A program made the position numbers and the translations under genes. Shown here one piece after another: positions 1 through 5,747 of a stretch of 6,434 nt of DNA (the stretch's first letter is position 1; every line of letters begins with the position of its first letter). The notes beneath the pieces are model-generated. The model did not search any database. It had not been told where the DNA came from and saw nothing but the letters and a program-made list of their open reading frames with translations. The DNA comes from Anaerolineae bacterium (GTDB taxonomy: Bacteria > Chloroflexota > Anaerolineae > Aggregatilineales > Phototrophicaceae), in contig JACMMD010000932.1 in the NCBI GenBank assembly GCA_014379235.1, forward strand, positions 1 through 6,434, read 5' to 3'.

Positions 1-798
1 ATCTCCCAATACGGCGGCTAGCGCCGAAGCCATCGCTTTGCACGATTGGAAGCGCTTCACCGGATTCTTTTCTAGCGATTTGAGAATGGCCGCCTCCAGC
101 GCAGGCGGCAAATTTGGCGAGAGCAGCCGTGGCGGTGGCGGTGGCTGCTTGACCTGTTGCAGCAGCAGCGCCGTAATGTCGTCGGCATCGAACGGTAATT
201 GGCCCGTCGCCATTTCGTAGAGCACGATGCCCAGCGAGTAAATGTCGGTGCGATGGTCGAGCTTGAGTCCCTGCGCTTGCTCCGGCGAGAGATAGGCCGG
301 CGTGCCGATGACCATGCCATCGGCGGTGACGCGGGTGGCCTCGCGGGGCAGCGCCAAACCCAAGTCCATGATCTTCACTTGACCATCAGGCGTGACCTTG
401 ATGTTGGCCGGCTTGATGTCGCGGTGGATGATGTGATGGTCATGCGCGTATTGCAGCGCGATAGCCATCTGCTGGCCGAGCGTGACCACGACATCCACCG
501 CTGCGGGGATGTAGTAGCTCAATGGCACGCCTTCGACGTATTCCACCACCAGAAAATCCTGACCGTCTTCTTCGTCCATGTCGAAGATGGCCATGATGTT
601 GGGATGGTTCAACTGAGCGGCGGCAGTGGCTTCTTGAAAGAAGCGTTTGCGCGTGGTATCGCGCACATGCGGCAGCAGAACTTTCAGCGCGACTTCCCGG
701 CGCAGCCGATGGTCGAGCGCTTTATATACCGTGGCGGTAGAACCGTCACCGAGGTGTTCTTGAATTTCGTAGCGATTACGTAGCTTGCGTCCGATCAT
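1..798 (-). CDS. Hanks-type serine/threonine protein kinase, C-terminus cut by window edge
   Basis: A eukaryotic-like protein kinase that phosphorylates Ser/Thr residues. The 266 visible residues are almost wholly the catalytic domain. Landmarks: glycine-rich loop at residues 17-24 (GDGSTATV, with Ala where the third Gly is usual), ATP-binding Lys39 in VALK, helix-C Glu56, catalytic loop HRDIKPANI at 125-133 (Asp127, Asn132), metal-binding Asp145 in a DLG version of DFG, GTPAYLSPEQ at 165-174 and the TDIYSLG helix-F segment near 184-190. All core catalytic residues are present, so it should be active. A five-proline run near 222-226 lies within the C-lobe. Kinases of this group often carry a juxtamembrane segment, a membrane span and a sensor domain after the kinase; that part is beyond the left edge. 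The ATG at 798 is supported by GAGG at 805-808, six bases upstream. The gene is divergent from the TIR gene at 1022, which hints at shared control or function. The kinase call is secure; its substrates are unknown. Confidence 0.95.
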   Translation of the reverse strand, partial: MIGRKLRNRYEIQEHLGDGSTATVYKALDHRLRREVALKVLLPHVRDTTRKRFFQEATAAAQLNHPNIMAIFDMDEEDGQDFLVVEYVEGVPLSYYIPAAVDVVVTLGQQMAIALQYAHDHHIIHRDIKPANIKVTPDGQVKIMDLGLALPREATRVTADGMVIGTPAYLSPEQAQGLKLDHRTDIYSLGIVLYEMATGQLPFDADDITALLLQQVKQPPPPPRLLSPNLPPALEAAILKSLEKNPVKRFQSCKAMASALAAVLGD

Positions 799-837
799 GG
801 GTTGCCTCAGGGCGCATGTGTGATGGTTGATAGCGGG

Positions 838-854
838 TAGGATACCATATCCTA
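838..854. repeat. 7-3-7 inverted repeat, possible operator
   Basis: TAGGATA, three bases CCA, then TATCCTA: perfect 7-bp arms. It sits about 40 bp upstream of the kinase start and overlaps the candidate kinase -10 box. It also lies about 100 bp upstream of the TIR gene promoter. A 3-base loop is tight for an RNA hairpin, so a DNA-binding dimer site is the better reading. No regulator gene is seen in the window. Confidence 0.4.
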
Positions 855-872
855 GCGCGGCGCGCATGGAAA
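844..872 (-). promoter_or_regulatory. Candidate sigma70-type promoter for the kinase gene
   Basis: Read leftward, TTTCCA (867-872) and TATGGT (844-849) are separated by exactly 17 bases, with four of six matches to consensus at each box. The start of transcription would lie near 837, giving a leader of about 40 nt before the kinase ATG. The -10 box lies inside an inverted repeat, so a bound protein there would block it. The boxes are weak; this is an inference from spacing and position. Confidence 0.35.
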
Positions 873-952
873 TCGCTCACGCATTCGGCATTTTTAACGA
901 GTTTTGTACGAGTATGGGCCATATTTGATACAGCGGCCCTGCTTATAGCCAT

Positions 953-981
953 TTGTCAGCCTGTTTCGCATCGGTCATAAT
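953..981 (+). promoter_or_regulatory. Sigma70-type promoter for the TIR-FGE gene
   Basis: TTGTCA (953-958) and CATAAT (976-981) are each five of six to consensus with an ideal 17-base spacer (959-975). Transcription would begin around 988, leaving a leader of roughly 34 nt before the ATG at 1022. Orientation and distance fit the downstream gene well. Confidence 0.6.
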
Positions 982-1021
982 GATGGTGCGTCTCCTTTCC
1001 TAATAGATTCATGGTGGCACT

Positions 1022-2338
1022 ATGGCGCGCATCTTCATCAGCTACAGCCGCAAAGACGCCGCTCAAGTCGCGCAGGATTTGGCGAACCGCCTGCGCGCAA
1101 TGGATCATATCGCGTTTGTGGATACCCAGAGTATGCGCGGCGGTGTCGAATGGCGCGACGAACTCGCCGAGCAAATCAGGCAGTCGCATCTCATGGTGCT
1201 GCTTGTCACCCCCGAATCGAACGCTTCGGCAAACGTGGGCGAGGAGATCGAGCAGGCGCTTAAGAATAGAAAAACAATCCTGCCGATTCGCATTAACAAT
1301 GCGCCGCTGCCCAAGCACTTGCACGACATCAACGCCAGAAATGTCGATGCGAACAACATCGACGGCATTATCGTCGAGATCGCACGGGCAATGCCCCAAG
1401 ATCACCGCACGTTTTATATCGTTGCGGTGGTGCTTGTAGCCTTTGCCTTGATTCTTGGATTATTGGTGGGGCCAGCGATTTCAAATATGCTCCAGCGCTC
1501 CACAGCGATCACACAAACCGCCATAACCAACACGCCAGTCGTAACGTCAACCGACGTGCCAGAAGCGACTCAAGCAGCCCACCCCGAAGCGGTGCAAAAT
1601 GCGCTTGAAGGTGCCCGCAATTTTACGGGTGGCAATACCAACTGGGAGCCGTTCTTTTACATCTTCCCGGAAGACCTGTCTGGCGCGCAAATGGCACTCG
1701 TGCCTTCTGGCGAGTTCCTTATGGGCAGCGAGAATGGTGAACCCGATGAATCGCCTACTCATCGGAAGGTCATGGCTGAGGCTTATTGGATCGACCAGAC
1801 AGAAGTGACGCGGGCACAGTACCAACAATGTTTGGATGTGGCGGCGTGTATGCAAACTTCGCGTAACCAGTATTCCACACGAGACAATCAACCCCTCAAC
1901 GGTGTCACATGGTTTCAGGCAGGAGACTACTGCAACTGGCGCGGTATGCACTTACCAACGGAAGTTGAATGGGAATATGCAGCGCGTGGGCCGGATGGGC
2001 TGACGTACCCGTGGGGGAATACTTTTGACGAGAACTACTTGGTCTATTCCCTAAATGCTCGTGGAGAAACGGCAGATGTAGGAGACCGCCGGGACGGTGC
2101 ATCATGGGTTGGGGCACTGGATATGAGCGGCAATGTGTGGGAGTGGGTGAGTTCGCTGTATTTTGATTATCCCTACGGCAGCGATCACGAGCGCGATTCT
2201 GATGATGGTGTGCGTGTCTTGCGCGGTGGCTCATTCGGCAATGACTCCCTCGGTCTGCGCGCCACTGATCGTGACAGCATTGATCCTTTTGTCGTGAATG
2301 ACTACATCGGTTTTCGCTGTGCGCGCTCGGTGGAGTGA
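1022..2338 (+). CDS. TIR domain - single membrane span - FGE/SUMF1-like domain protein
   Basis: A 438-residue three-part protein. Residues 3-120 are a TIR_2-type domain: first strand IFISYSRKD (4-12), FVDTQSM (32-38), GVEWRDELAEQI (41-52), VLLVTPESNA (59-68) and a helix ending GEEIEQAL (73-80). By alignment of this helix with other bacterial TIR domains, Glu75 is the likely NAD-cleaving glutamate. Residues 131-153 form one hydrophobic span, preceded by Arg122 and Arg129, so the TIR side should be cytoplasmic. A Thr/Ala/Pro-rich linker (about 154-200) leads to an FGE-sulfatase fold at about 222-438: MALVPSGEFLMGS, LPTEVEWEYAARG (311-323), YPWGN, SGNVWEWV (369-376), RGGSF (401-405) and the terminal GFRCAR. 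The catalytic cysteine region after RGGSF reads GNDSLGLRATDR, with no Cys, so oxidation of sulfatase cysteines is not expected. Cys270/276 and Cys304/433 could form disulfides, which fits an outside location. The start gives the canonical TIR N-terminus; the only SD-like sequence is a weak GGTGG at 1013-1017. Inferred role: a surface-sensing TIR receptor or effector. Confidence 0.93.
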   Translation: MARIFISYSRKDAAQVAQDLANRLRAMDHIAFVDTQSMRGGVEWRDELAEQIRQSHLMVLLVTPESNASANVGEEIEQALKNRKTILPIRINNAPLPKHLHDINARNVDANNIDGIIVEIARAMPQDHRTFYIVAVVLVAFALILGLLVGPAISNMLQRSTAITQTAITNTPVVTSTDVPEATQAAHPEAVQNALEGARNFTGGNTNWEPFFYIFPEDLSGAQMALVPSGEFLMGSENGEPDESPTHRKVMAEAYWIDQTEVTRAQYQQCLDVAACMQTSRNQYSTRDNQPLNGVTWFQAGDYCNWRGMHLPTEVEWEYAARGPDGLTYPWGNTFDENYLVYSLNARGETADVGDRRDGASWVGALDMSGNVWEWVSSLYFDYPYGSDHERDSDDGVRVLRGGSFGNDSLGLRATDRDSIDPFVVNDYIGFRCARSVE

Positions 2339-2361
2339 GGGCAGACTAGATACGCCTGCCC
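2339..2361. terminator. Weak stem-loop between convergent genes
   Basis: GGGCAG (2339-2344) pairs with CTGCCC (2356-2361) around an 11-base loop, directly after the TIR-FGE stop codon and 10 bases from the end of the convergent ABM-like gene. The position suits a shared terminator. No T-run follows on either strand, so an intrinsic terminator is not well supported. Confidence 0.3.
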
Positions 2362-2371
2362 CTTGCCATAT

Positions 2372-2737
2372 TTAGTGGACGCTGACAGTCGGGAGGCTGC
2401 TCTGCGTTTCGTCCGCATCGAGCGCTATACTTGGCTTGGCTGCGGCAGCACGGATGATGTAGCCCTGCTGCTGCGTTCTGAGGCCCGGAAGATGTGCATG
2501 AAGTTTGTGGTTGATGTCGTCAAGCGTCCCCGTGCGGCGGAAGCCTTCGATGGAGTCCTGACTATCCCAGATTTGAACCAGTTGGGCGACGTTGGGGTCG
2601 TCTTCCTGCTCTAACAAGTAAGCGGCATGAAAACCGGGGTGGGTGTGGGCAGCGGCCATGAACTGGCTTTCGATCAACGTTCGCAGTTCTACCATCTTGC
2701 CGAGCGGGACTTGAATCACGATTGACTGCGCGTACAT
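2372..2737 (-). CDS. ABM-like dimeric alpha/beta-barrel protein
   Basis: A 121-residue protein resembling the antibiotic-biosynthesis-monooxygenase (ABM)/ferredoxin-like dimeric barrel superfamily. Visible pattern: first strand QSIVIQVPLGKMVELRTLI (4-22), helix, then THPGFHAAYLLEQ (32-44) where PGF marks the turn into strand 2, DDPNVAQLVQIWDS (46-59) as strand 3, then DSIEGFRRTG (61-70) leading the second helix. This arrangement is typical of the fold. Known members are small cofactor-less oxygenases, heme-degrading enzymes or proteins of unknown role, and no catalytic set can be assigned here. Residues 97-121 form a polar tail that looks disordered. The ATG at 2737 has AGAGAGGG at 2746-2753, with GAGAGG nine bases upstream. 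It is convergent with the TIR-FGE gene and separated by 156 bp from the glycosyltransferase gene, so it is probably transcribed alone. Fold is moderately sure; function is unknown. Confidence 0.8.
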   Translation of the reverse strand: MYAQSIVIQVPLGKMVELRTLIESQFMAAAHTHPGFHAAYLLEQEDDPNVAQLVQIWDSQDSIEGFRRTGTLDDINHKLHAHLPGLRTQQQGYIIRAAAAKPSIALDADETQSSLPTVSVH

Positions 2738-2774
2738 GTGTCCTGCCCTCTCTATTCAATAAATCCTTAAATTT

Positions 2775-2804
2775 ATTATACGTCTATAATCCTATGTCAT
2801 TATA
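2775..2804. promoter_or_regulatory. AT-rich promoter/operator candidate with three TATAAT-type elements
   Basis: ATTATA (2775-2780), TATAAT (2785-2790) and ATTATA (2799-2804) alternate in orientation, forming overlapping inverted repeats 6-4-6 and 6-8-6. Read leftward, the elements at 2775-2780 and 2799-2804 are perfect -10 boxes. The first would start transcription near 2768, about 31 nt before the ABM-like ATG. A good -35 box at normal spacing is missing; ATGACA (2795-2800) is only 14 bases from the nearer -10 box. Confidence 0.45.
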
Positions 2805-2893
2805 AAAGTTAGGTGAGAGTAGGACTTTAGTTAGGCATTTAGCATGACAGCGCGCAGTTAAGTTTTCGTTTCGTATTATCAGATGGCTAAAAG

Positions 2894-4900
2894 TTAATCG
2901 CTAACGTCTATTCCTCCCAAAATCAGCGCGTCACCGAGCGAGTCAAGCAGGTCGCTGGAAACGGGTAGGCGCTCGCCCGTCAGATAGTCGTAAAGGCCAA
3001 CCAACAAGCGATAGTCGCCGTCAGGAAGATCGGATGGCAGCGCCAGCGTGAACGCTTGGCTGATGATAGTTTCGTCGGGCGCGTCCCATGTCAGCGTGGG
3101 CCGTTCCAGCACCGCAGGCGCGCCATCAGCCTGAGCCAGTACATCGCGGTTGTCGAGTGCGGTCAAGTGAATAAACAGTGAATAGTTGGCAGCGGGCGTC
3201 GAGGCTGCCTGCCAGTAGAAACGCAGTTCGACGTTCTCTCCCGCCGCGAAACGATCAGCACTTTGATCGTAACCGATCAGATGAATGGCGTCGCCAAACG
3301 CGGCCTCAACTTCGTGCTGCATCCGGTAGAGACGATAGACCTCGAACTCCGGGCCTCGCGCTGGCGGCCCACCGTGAAAATCGCGCAGGTGCAGCATTTC
3401 GGCGAGCTGTGTCTGACCGTCGGCGCTGTCGCGCATATCCTCCAGTCGATAGATGGGGATGGCGGCGTAACTAATGCCTTGCTCGTCATGCCACTCGTCA
3501 ACCGTTTCCGAGGTGATGTTGCCTTCCCGCCAATCGAACCACTTGCGTCCGGTCAGTCCGCCCCAATACGGGTTGAACGTCTTGTGATTATCGCTGGTGA
3601 CGAGAAACGTGCCGGGGTCGAGGTTAATGTCGGCCCATTGGCGCAGGGCTACGCGGCGGTCTGGAAGGCTGCGACTTTGCGCCAACTGCCAGCTATCGGC
3701 AACCTGCGGCACAAATACCAACAGAGCCAACGCGCCCAAAAGAATGCCACGTCCGACGGGCGCATAACGGCGCGGCATGATAAACGTGATTTGTGCGGCC
3801 GCGATGCCCAGTATCGTACAGGCGATTGTCGTCGCGGGCAGCACATCGCGCAAACGCTCGGTCAACGAGACAAGGCTAAATGTAGATGCCAGCCACGGGA
3901 TGGATACGAACATCACAAGACACAGCGCGACGATGCCTCCATGAACGCGCCTTTGGCCGCGCCACAATGTAACCACATAAGCCAGCGTGCCCAACCCGAC
4001 AATCAGCCAGAATACGGTTGAATGGAGTGGTACCGTTGCATAGTGCAGGTTGTTAATCAGCCGTTCAGGGTTCAAGAGATTGCCAAGGCCGTCATCGCGG
4101 GCTGTGGCCCCCTCGCGCCCCAGTCGTGAAATATCTAGCCCATAGCCCAACAACAGCCAAGCGATAGTCGCCAGCAGCAGCCCCACTTGCAACAGGAGAT
4201 AACGCAGTCCACGGCGGCGGTCACGCAGCAGAGCCAGCGCTGCCAATCCACCCGGCGCGATAGCACTGGCAACCGGATATTTCACCAGAATCGCCAGCAG
4301 CCCGACGGCGAAACTCCAGATGCTCCAATGCCCGCGCTTAGGGTTGAGCAAGGCTTCAACTGCCAGCCACAGCGTTAGGCTGATAAGCATGTAGATCAAC
4401 GGGTCAGGCAGCGCGTAAACCCCATTTTCGAGCAGCAGCGGCATGACTGCCCAAGCCAGTCCCGCGATCAAACCTGCGAAGGCATCGGCAGCGCGGCGGG
4501 CGGTGAGGGCGACAAAGACGATTGTCAGCAGATTGGCTGCTAACGACACAAAGCGTAGGACATGAACGGTGGCTGATAATCCGGGCTGTCCGAGTGCTTC
4601 TAATATGGTTTGAACGACGAGATGCAGCGCAATATAGGCTGGCGGGTCGCCCGCGTAAGCGCGATAGCTTTCAAACGTGGAGCGCCATTCTACCGCCGAC
4701 AGATACCAATTGGGTTCATCAGGATGATCGACGTAGGGCAGGCTGAACTGGTAACTCAACAGGCGCGGAACGGCAGCAAGGATGACGATCAGCGCCAGCC
4801 CGATCCAAAACCACGATAAATTCCAACGCCGGGTAAAGGTGAGATTCGGGTTTTCTAGCAGGGGATTTAAATCCCCTGCTGCAAGACTAACGCTTTTCAA
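2894..4900 (-). CDS. GT39-like multi-pass membrane glycosyltransferase with C-terminal beta-sandwich
   Basis: A 668-residue GT-C fold membrane protein of the ArnT/PMT (GT39-like) group, which transfers sugars from polyprenyl-phosphate donors on the outer face of the cytoplasmic membrane. A first span at about 31-49 leads to DHPDE (58-62), the acidic motif in the first outside loop where these enzymes keep their catalytic Asp/Glu. LPDPLIYM (164-171) is the second typical loop-helix signature. Many further hydrophobic helices follow up to about residue 405, then a soluble outside region. Residues from about 535 to 668 form a beta-rich module with ELRFYWQA, YSLFIHLTALD, LPDGDYRLLVGLYD and TGERLPV. 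The acceptor is unknown. The only in-frame start near the N-terminus is TTG at 4898-4900. It has no Shine-Dalgarno sequence and lies 18 nt after the stop of the upstream DUF1269-like gene, so translation may be coupled or the N-terminus mis-set. A 24-bp perfect palindrome falls in codons 7-15. Family is fairly sure; the start is doubtful. Confidence 0.85.
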   Translation of the reverse strand: MKSVSLAAGDLNPLLENPNLTFTRRWNLSWFWIGLALIVILAAVPRLLSYQFSLPYVDHPDEPNWYLSAVEWRSTFESYRAYAGDPPAYIALHLVVQTILEALGQPGLSATVHVLRFVSLAANLLTIVFVALTARRAADAFAGLIAGLAWAVMPLLLENGVYALPDPLIYMLISLTLWLAVEALLNPKRGHWSIWSFAVGLLAILVKYPVASAIAPGGLAALALLRDRRRGLRYLLLQVGLLLATIAWLLLGYGLDISRLGREGATARDDGLGNLLNPERLINNLHYATVPLHSTVFWLIVGLGTLAYVVTLWRGQRRVHGGIVALCLVMFVSIPWLASTFSLVSLTERLRDVLPATTIACTILGIAAAQITFIMPRRYAPVGRGILLGALALLVFVPQVADSWQLAQSRSLPDRRVALRQWADINLDPGTFLVTSDNHKTFNPYWGGLTGRKWFDWREGNITSETVDEWHDEQGISYAAIPIYRLEDMRDSADGQTQLAEMLHLRDFHGGPPARGPEFEVYRLYRMQHEVEAAFGDAIHLIGYDQSADRFAAGENVELRFYWQAASTPAANYSLFIHLTALDNRDVLAQADGAPAVLERPTLTWDAPDETIISQAFTLALPSDLPDGDYRLLVGLYDYLTGERLPVSSDLLDSLGDALILGGIDVSD
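4857..4880. repeat. Perfect 24-bp palindrome at the glycosyltransferase N-terminus
   Basis: The left arm AGCAGGGGATTT is followed directly by its exact reverse complement, with no spacer. It spans codons 7-15 of the glycosyltransferase reading frame, 20 bases inside the TTG start. No T-run follows on either strand, so it is not an intrinsic terminator. It could be a REP-like dispersed element, an RNA hairpin controlling translation, or a protein-binding site. Confidence 0.8.
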
Positions 4901-4918
4901 GAGGATATGTGGCTATTT

Positions 4919-5452
4919 TTAACGTCGGGCGGCTTTCTGAATGTTGGCCCGCGCATCGGGCAGCCGTTCGACCAGTTCAGCGCGATAGGGTTTGAGTTCG
5001 TCGCGTAAGCGCGGTAGGAGTTCTTGCGCCTTCTGGATTTCTATGACGAGCGCCGGATGTCCGGCTTGAAGGTCGGCGGCCAGCGATTCGATCTGGTTGT
5101 TTTTGAAGCCGAAGTCGATCAAGTCTGCGGCAAAGCGCCCTGAGAGGCCGCCGATCATGCCGCCCACCAGCGCGCCCGCGCCTAACGCGATGATCGCTCC
5201 AACACCCGGCAGCGCCAATGCGCCAAGCTGAACCAGACCGAAAGCCGCCATCGCCGCGCCGAGCGTACCGCCTGCGATACCGCCTTCGTCCGCGCTGATG
5301 TCGTCATCAAGGATCACGGTTTCACCACTAGCGGCCTTGGCGACGATGGCTGCGCGCTGGATATCGATGAAATCCAGCGCGAGGATGTGATCGAGCGCTT
5401 TCGTTAAAATCGCACGCGATGGAAAAACCGCCACAATGAACTCGGCAGACAT
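4919..5452 (-). CDS. DUF1269-like glycine-zipper membrane protein
   Basis: A 177-residue protein. An N-terminal alpha/beta part (1-50; SAEFIVAVFPSRAILTKALDHI) is followed by an acidic DDDISADEG (49-57). Then comes a Gly/Ala-rich hydrophobic stretch (57-105) able to form two glycine-zipper membrane helices broken at LPGVG (81-85). The segment LIDFGFKNNQIESLAADLQAGHPALVIEI (111-139) is the soluble end typical of DUF1269 proteins, and the tail (140-177) is charged and helical. The family is linked to membranes and has no defined biochemical role. The frame stays open upstream to 5563, but the ATG at 5452 is chosen because AGGAG (5461-5465) lies eight bases upstream and the family-like sequence starts there. 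It precedes the glycosyltransferase gene by 18 nt, so the two probably form an operon. The leader carries a hairpin and a small inverted repeat. Confidence 0.85.
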   Translation of the reverse strand: MSAEFIVAVFPSRAILTKALDHILALDFIDIQRAAIVAKAASGETVILDDDISADEGGIAGGTLGAAMAAFGLVQLGALALPGVGAIIALGAGALVGGMIGGLSGRFAADLIDFGFKNNQIESLAADLQAGHPALVIEIQKAQELLPRLRDELKPYRAELVERLPDARANIQKAARR

Positions 5453-5484
5453 AAGGTGATCTCCTCGGTAAGTGGTTGGGTTGA

Positions 5485-5506
5485 AGGGTGAGGCTGCGCC
5501 TACCCT
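5485..5506 (-). repeat. Stem-loop in the leader of the DUF1269-like gene
   Basis: On the + strand AGGGT, bulged G, AGGC, loop TGC, GCCT, ACCCT: nine base pairs, GC-rich, one bulge. It starts about 33 bases upstream of the ATG at 5452 and would lie in the mRNA if transcription begins at the TATACT box. It does not cover the Shine-Dalgarno sequence. No T-run follows. It may be a dispersed repeat rather than a regulator. Confidence 0.5.
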
Positions 5507-5531
5507 GATTGAGTGCGCCAATCGACCTCTG

Positions 5532-5557
5532 CCTGTGTACTTACAGGAAGAAGTATA
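5532..5557 (-). promoter_or_regulatory. Candidate -10 box with adjoining inverted repeat for the DUF1269-glycosyltransferase operon
   Basis: Read leftward, TATACT (5552-5557) is five of six to the -10 consensus, but no clear -35 box is found at 16-18 bases. Just downstream, where transcription would begin (near 5545), CCTGT (5532-5536) and ACAGG (5543-5547) form a 5-6-5 inverted repeat. That is an operator-like position. The predicted leader is about 93 nt. Confidence 0.35.
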
Positions 5558-5656
5558 GCGCAAAATCGGCGGCTCATAACATAGAGAACGCAGGCGAAAT
5601 GCTCAGTCGAAGCCCCAAGAATGAGCCGTTCAATGGGATAGCTGTTGTGCGAACTC

Positions 5657-5685
5657 TTGACAAAACAGAACATATAAACTAATTT
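5657..5685 (+). promoter_or_regulatory. Promoter for the VOC gene
   Basis: A perfect TTGACA (5657-5662) is followed after 17 bases by a poor TAATTT (5680-5685) in AT-rich DNA. The leader would be about 56 nt. The strong -35 and weak -10 would suit an activator or an alternative -10 choice. Nothing else with the right orientation is visible upstream of 5748. Confidence 0.45.
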
Positions 5686-5704
5686 ATGTATGCGAATGGG
5701 AAAA

Positions 5705-5725
5705 TTTTACGGATTGTAAAAATCC
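5705..5725 (+). promoter_or_regulatory. Overlapping alternative hairpins in the VOC leader
   Basis: TTTTAC (5705-5710) can pair with GTAAAA (5716-5721) around GGATT, or GGATT (5711-5715) can pair with AATCC (5721-5725) around GTAAA. The two small stems exclude each other. They sit just before the GGGGG run (5729-5733) upstream of the start. Both are AU-rich and short, so any regulatory role is speculative. Confidence 0.25.
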
Positions 5726-5747
5726 AACGGGGGAATGAGTTATCAAG

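Noticed and set aside
199..783. 194-codon open frame on the + strand
   Set aside because: It is the antisense shadow of the kinase gene, whose catalytic motifs are unmistakable; the + translation shows no domain and no ribosome site.
916..939. GGGCC/GGCCC stem with a 14-base loop
   Set aside because: Five pairs with a long loop, upstream of the mapped-looking TIR promoter; no support for function.
956..1405. 149-codon open frame on the - strand
   Set aside because: Antisense to the TIR domain; no ribosome site and no family resemblance.
1011..1439. Upstream ATG at 1011 for the TIR region
   Set aside because: It is in another frame; the frame from 1022 gives the TIR motif directly at the N-terminus.
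3263..4021. 252-codon open frame on the + strand
   Set aside because: It lies antisense within the glycosyltransferase gene and reads as low-complexity Arg/Gln/His-rich sequence without recognisable motifs.
4857..4880. Palindrome as intrinsic terminator
   Set aside because: No T-run on either strand and it lies inside a long open coding frame.
5453..5563. 37-residue N-terminal extension of the DUF1269-like protein
   Set aside because: The extension crosses the leader hairpin and the candidate -10 box; the ATG at 5452 has a proper AGGAG at eight bases.
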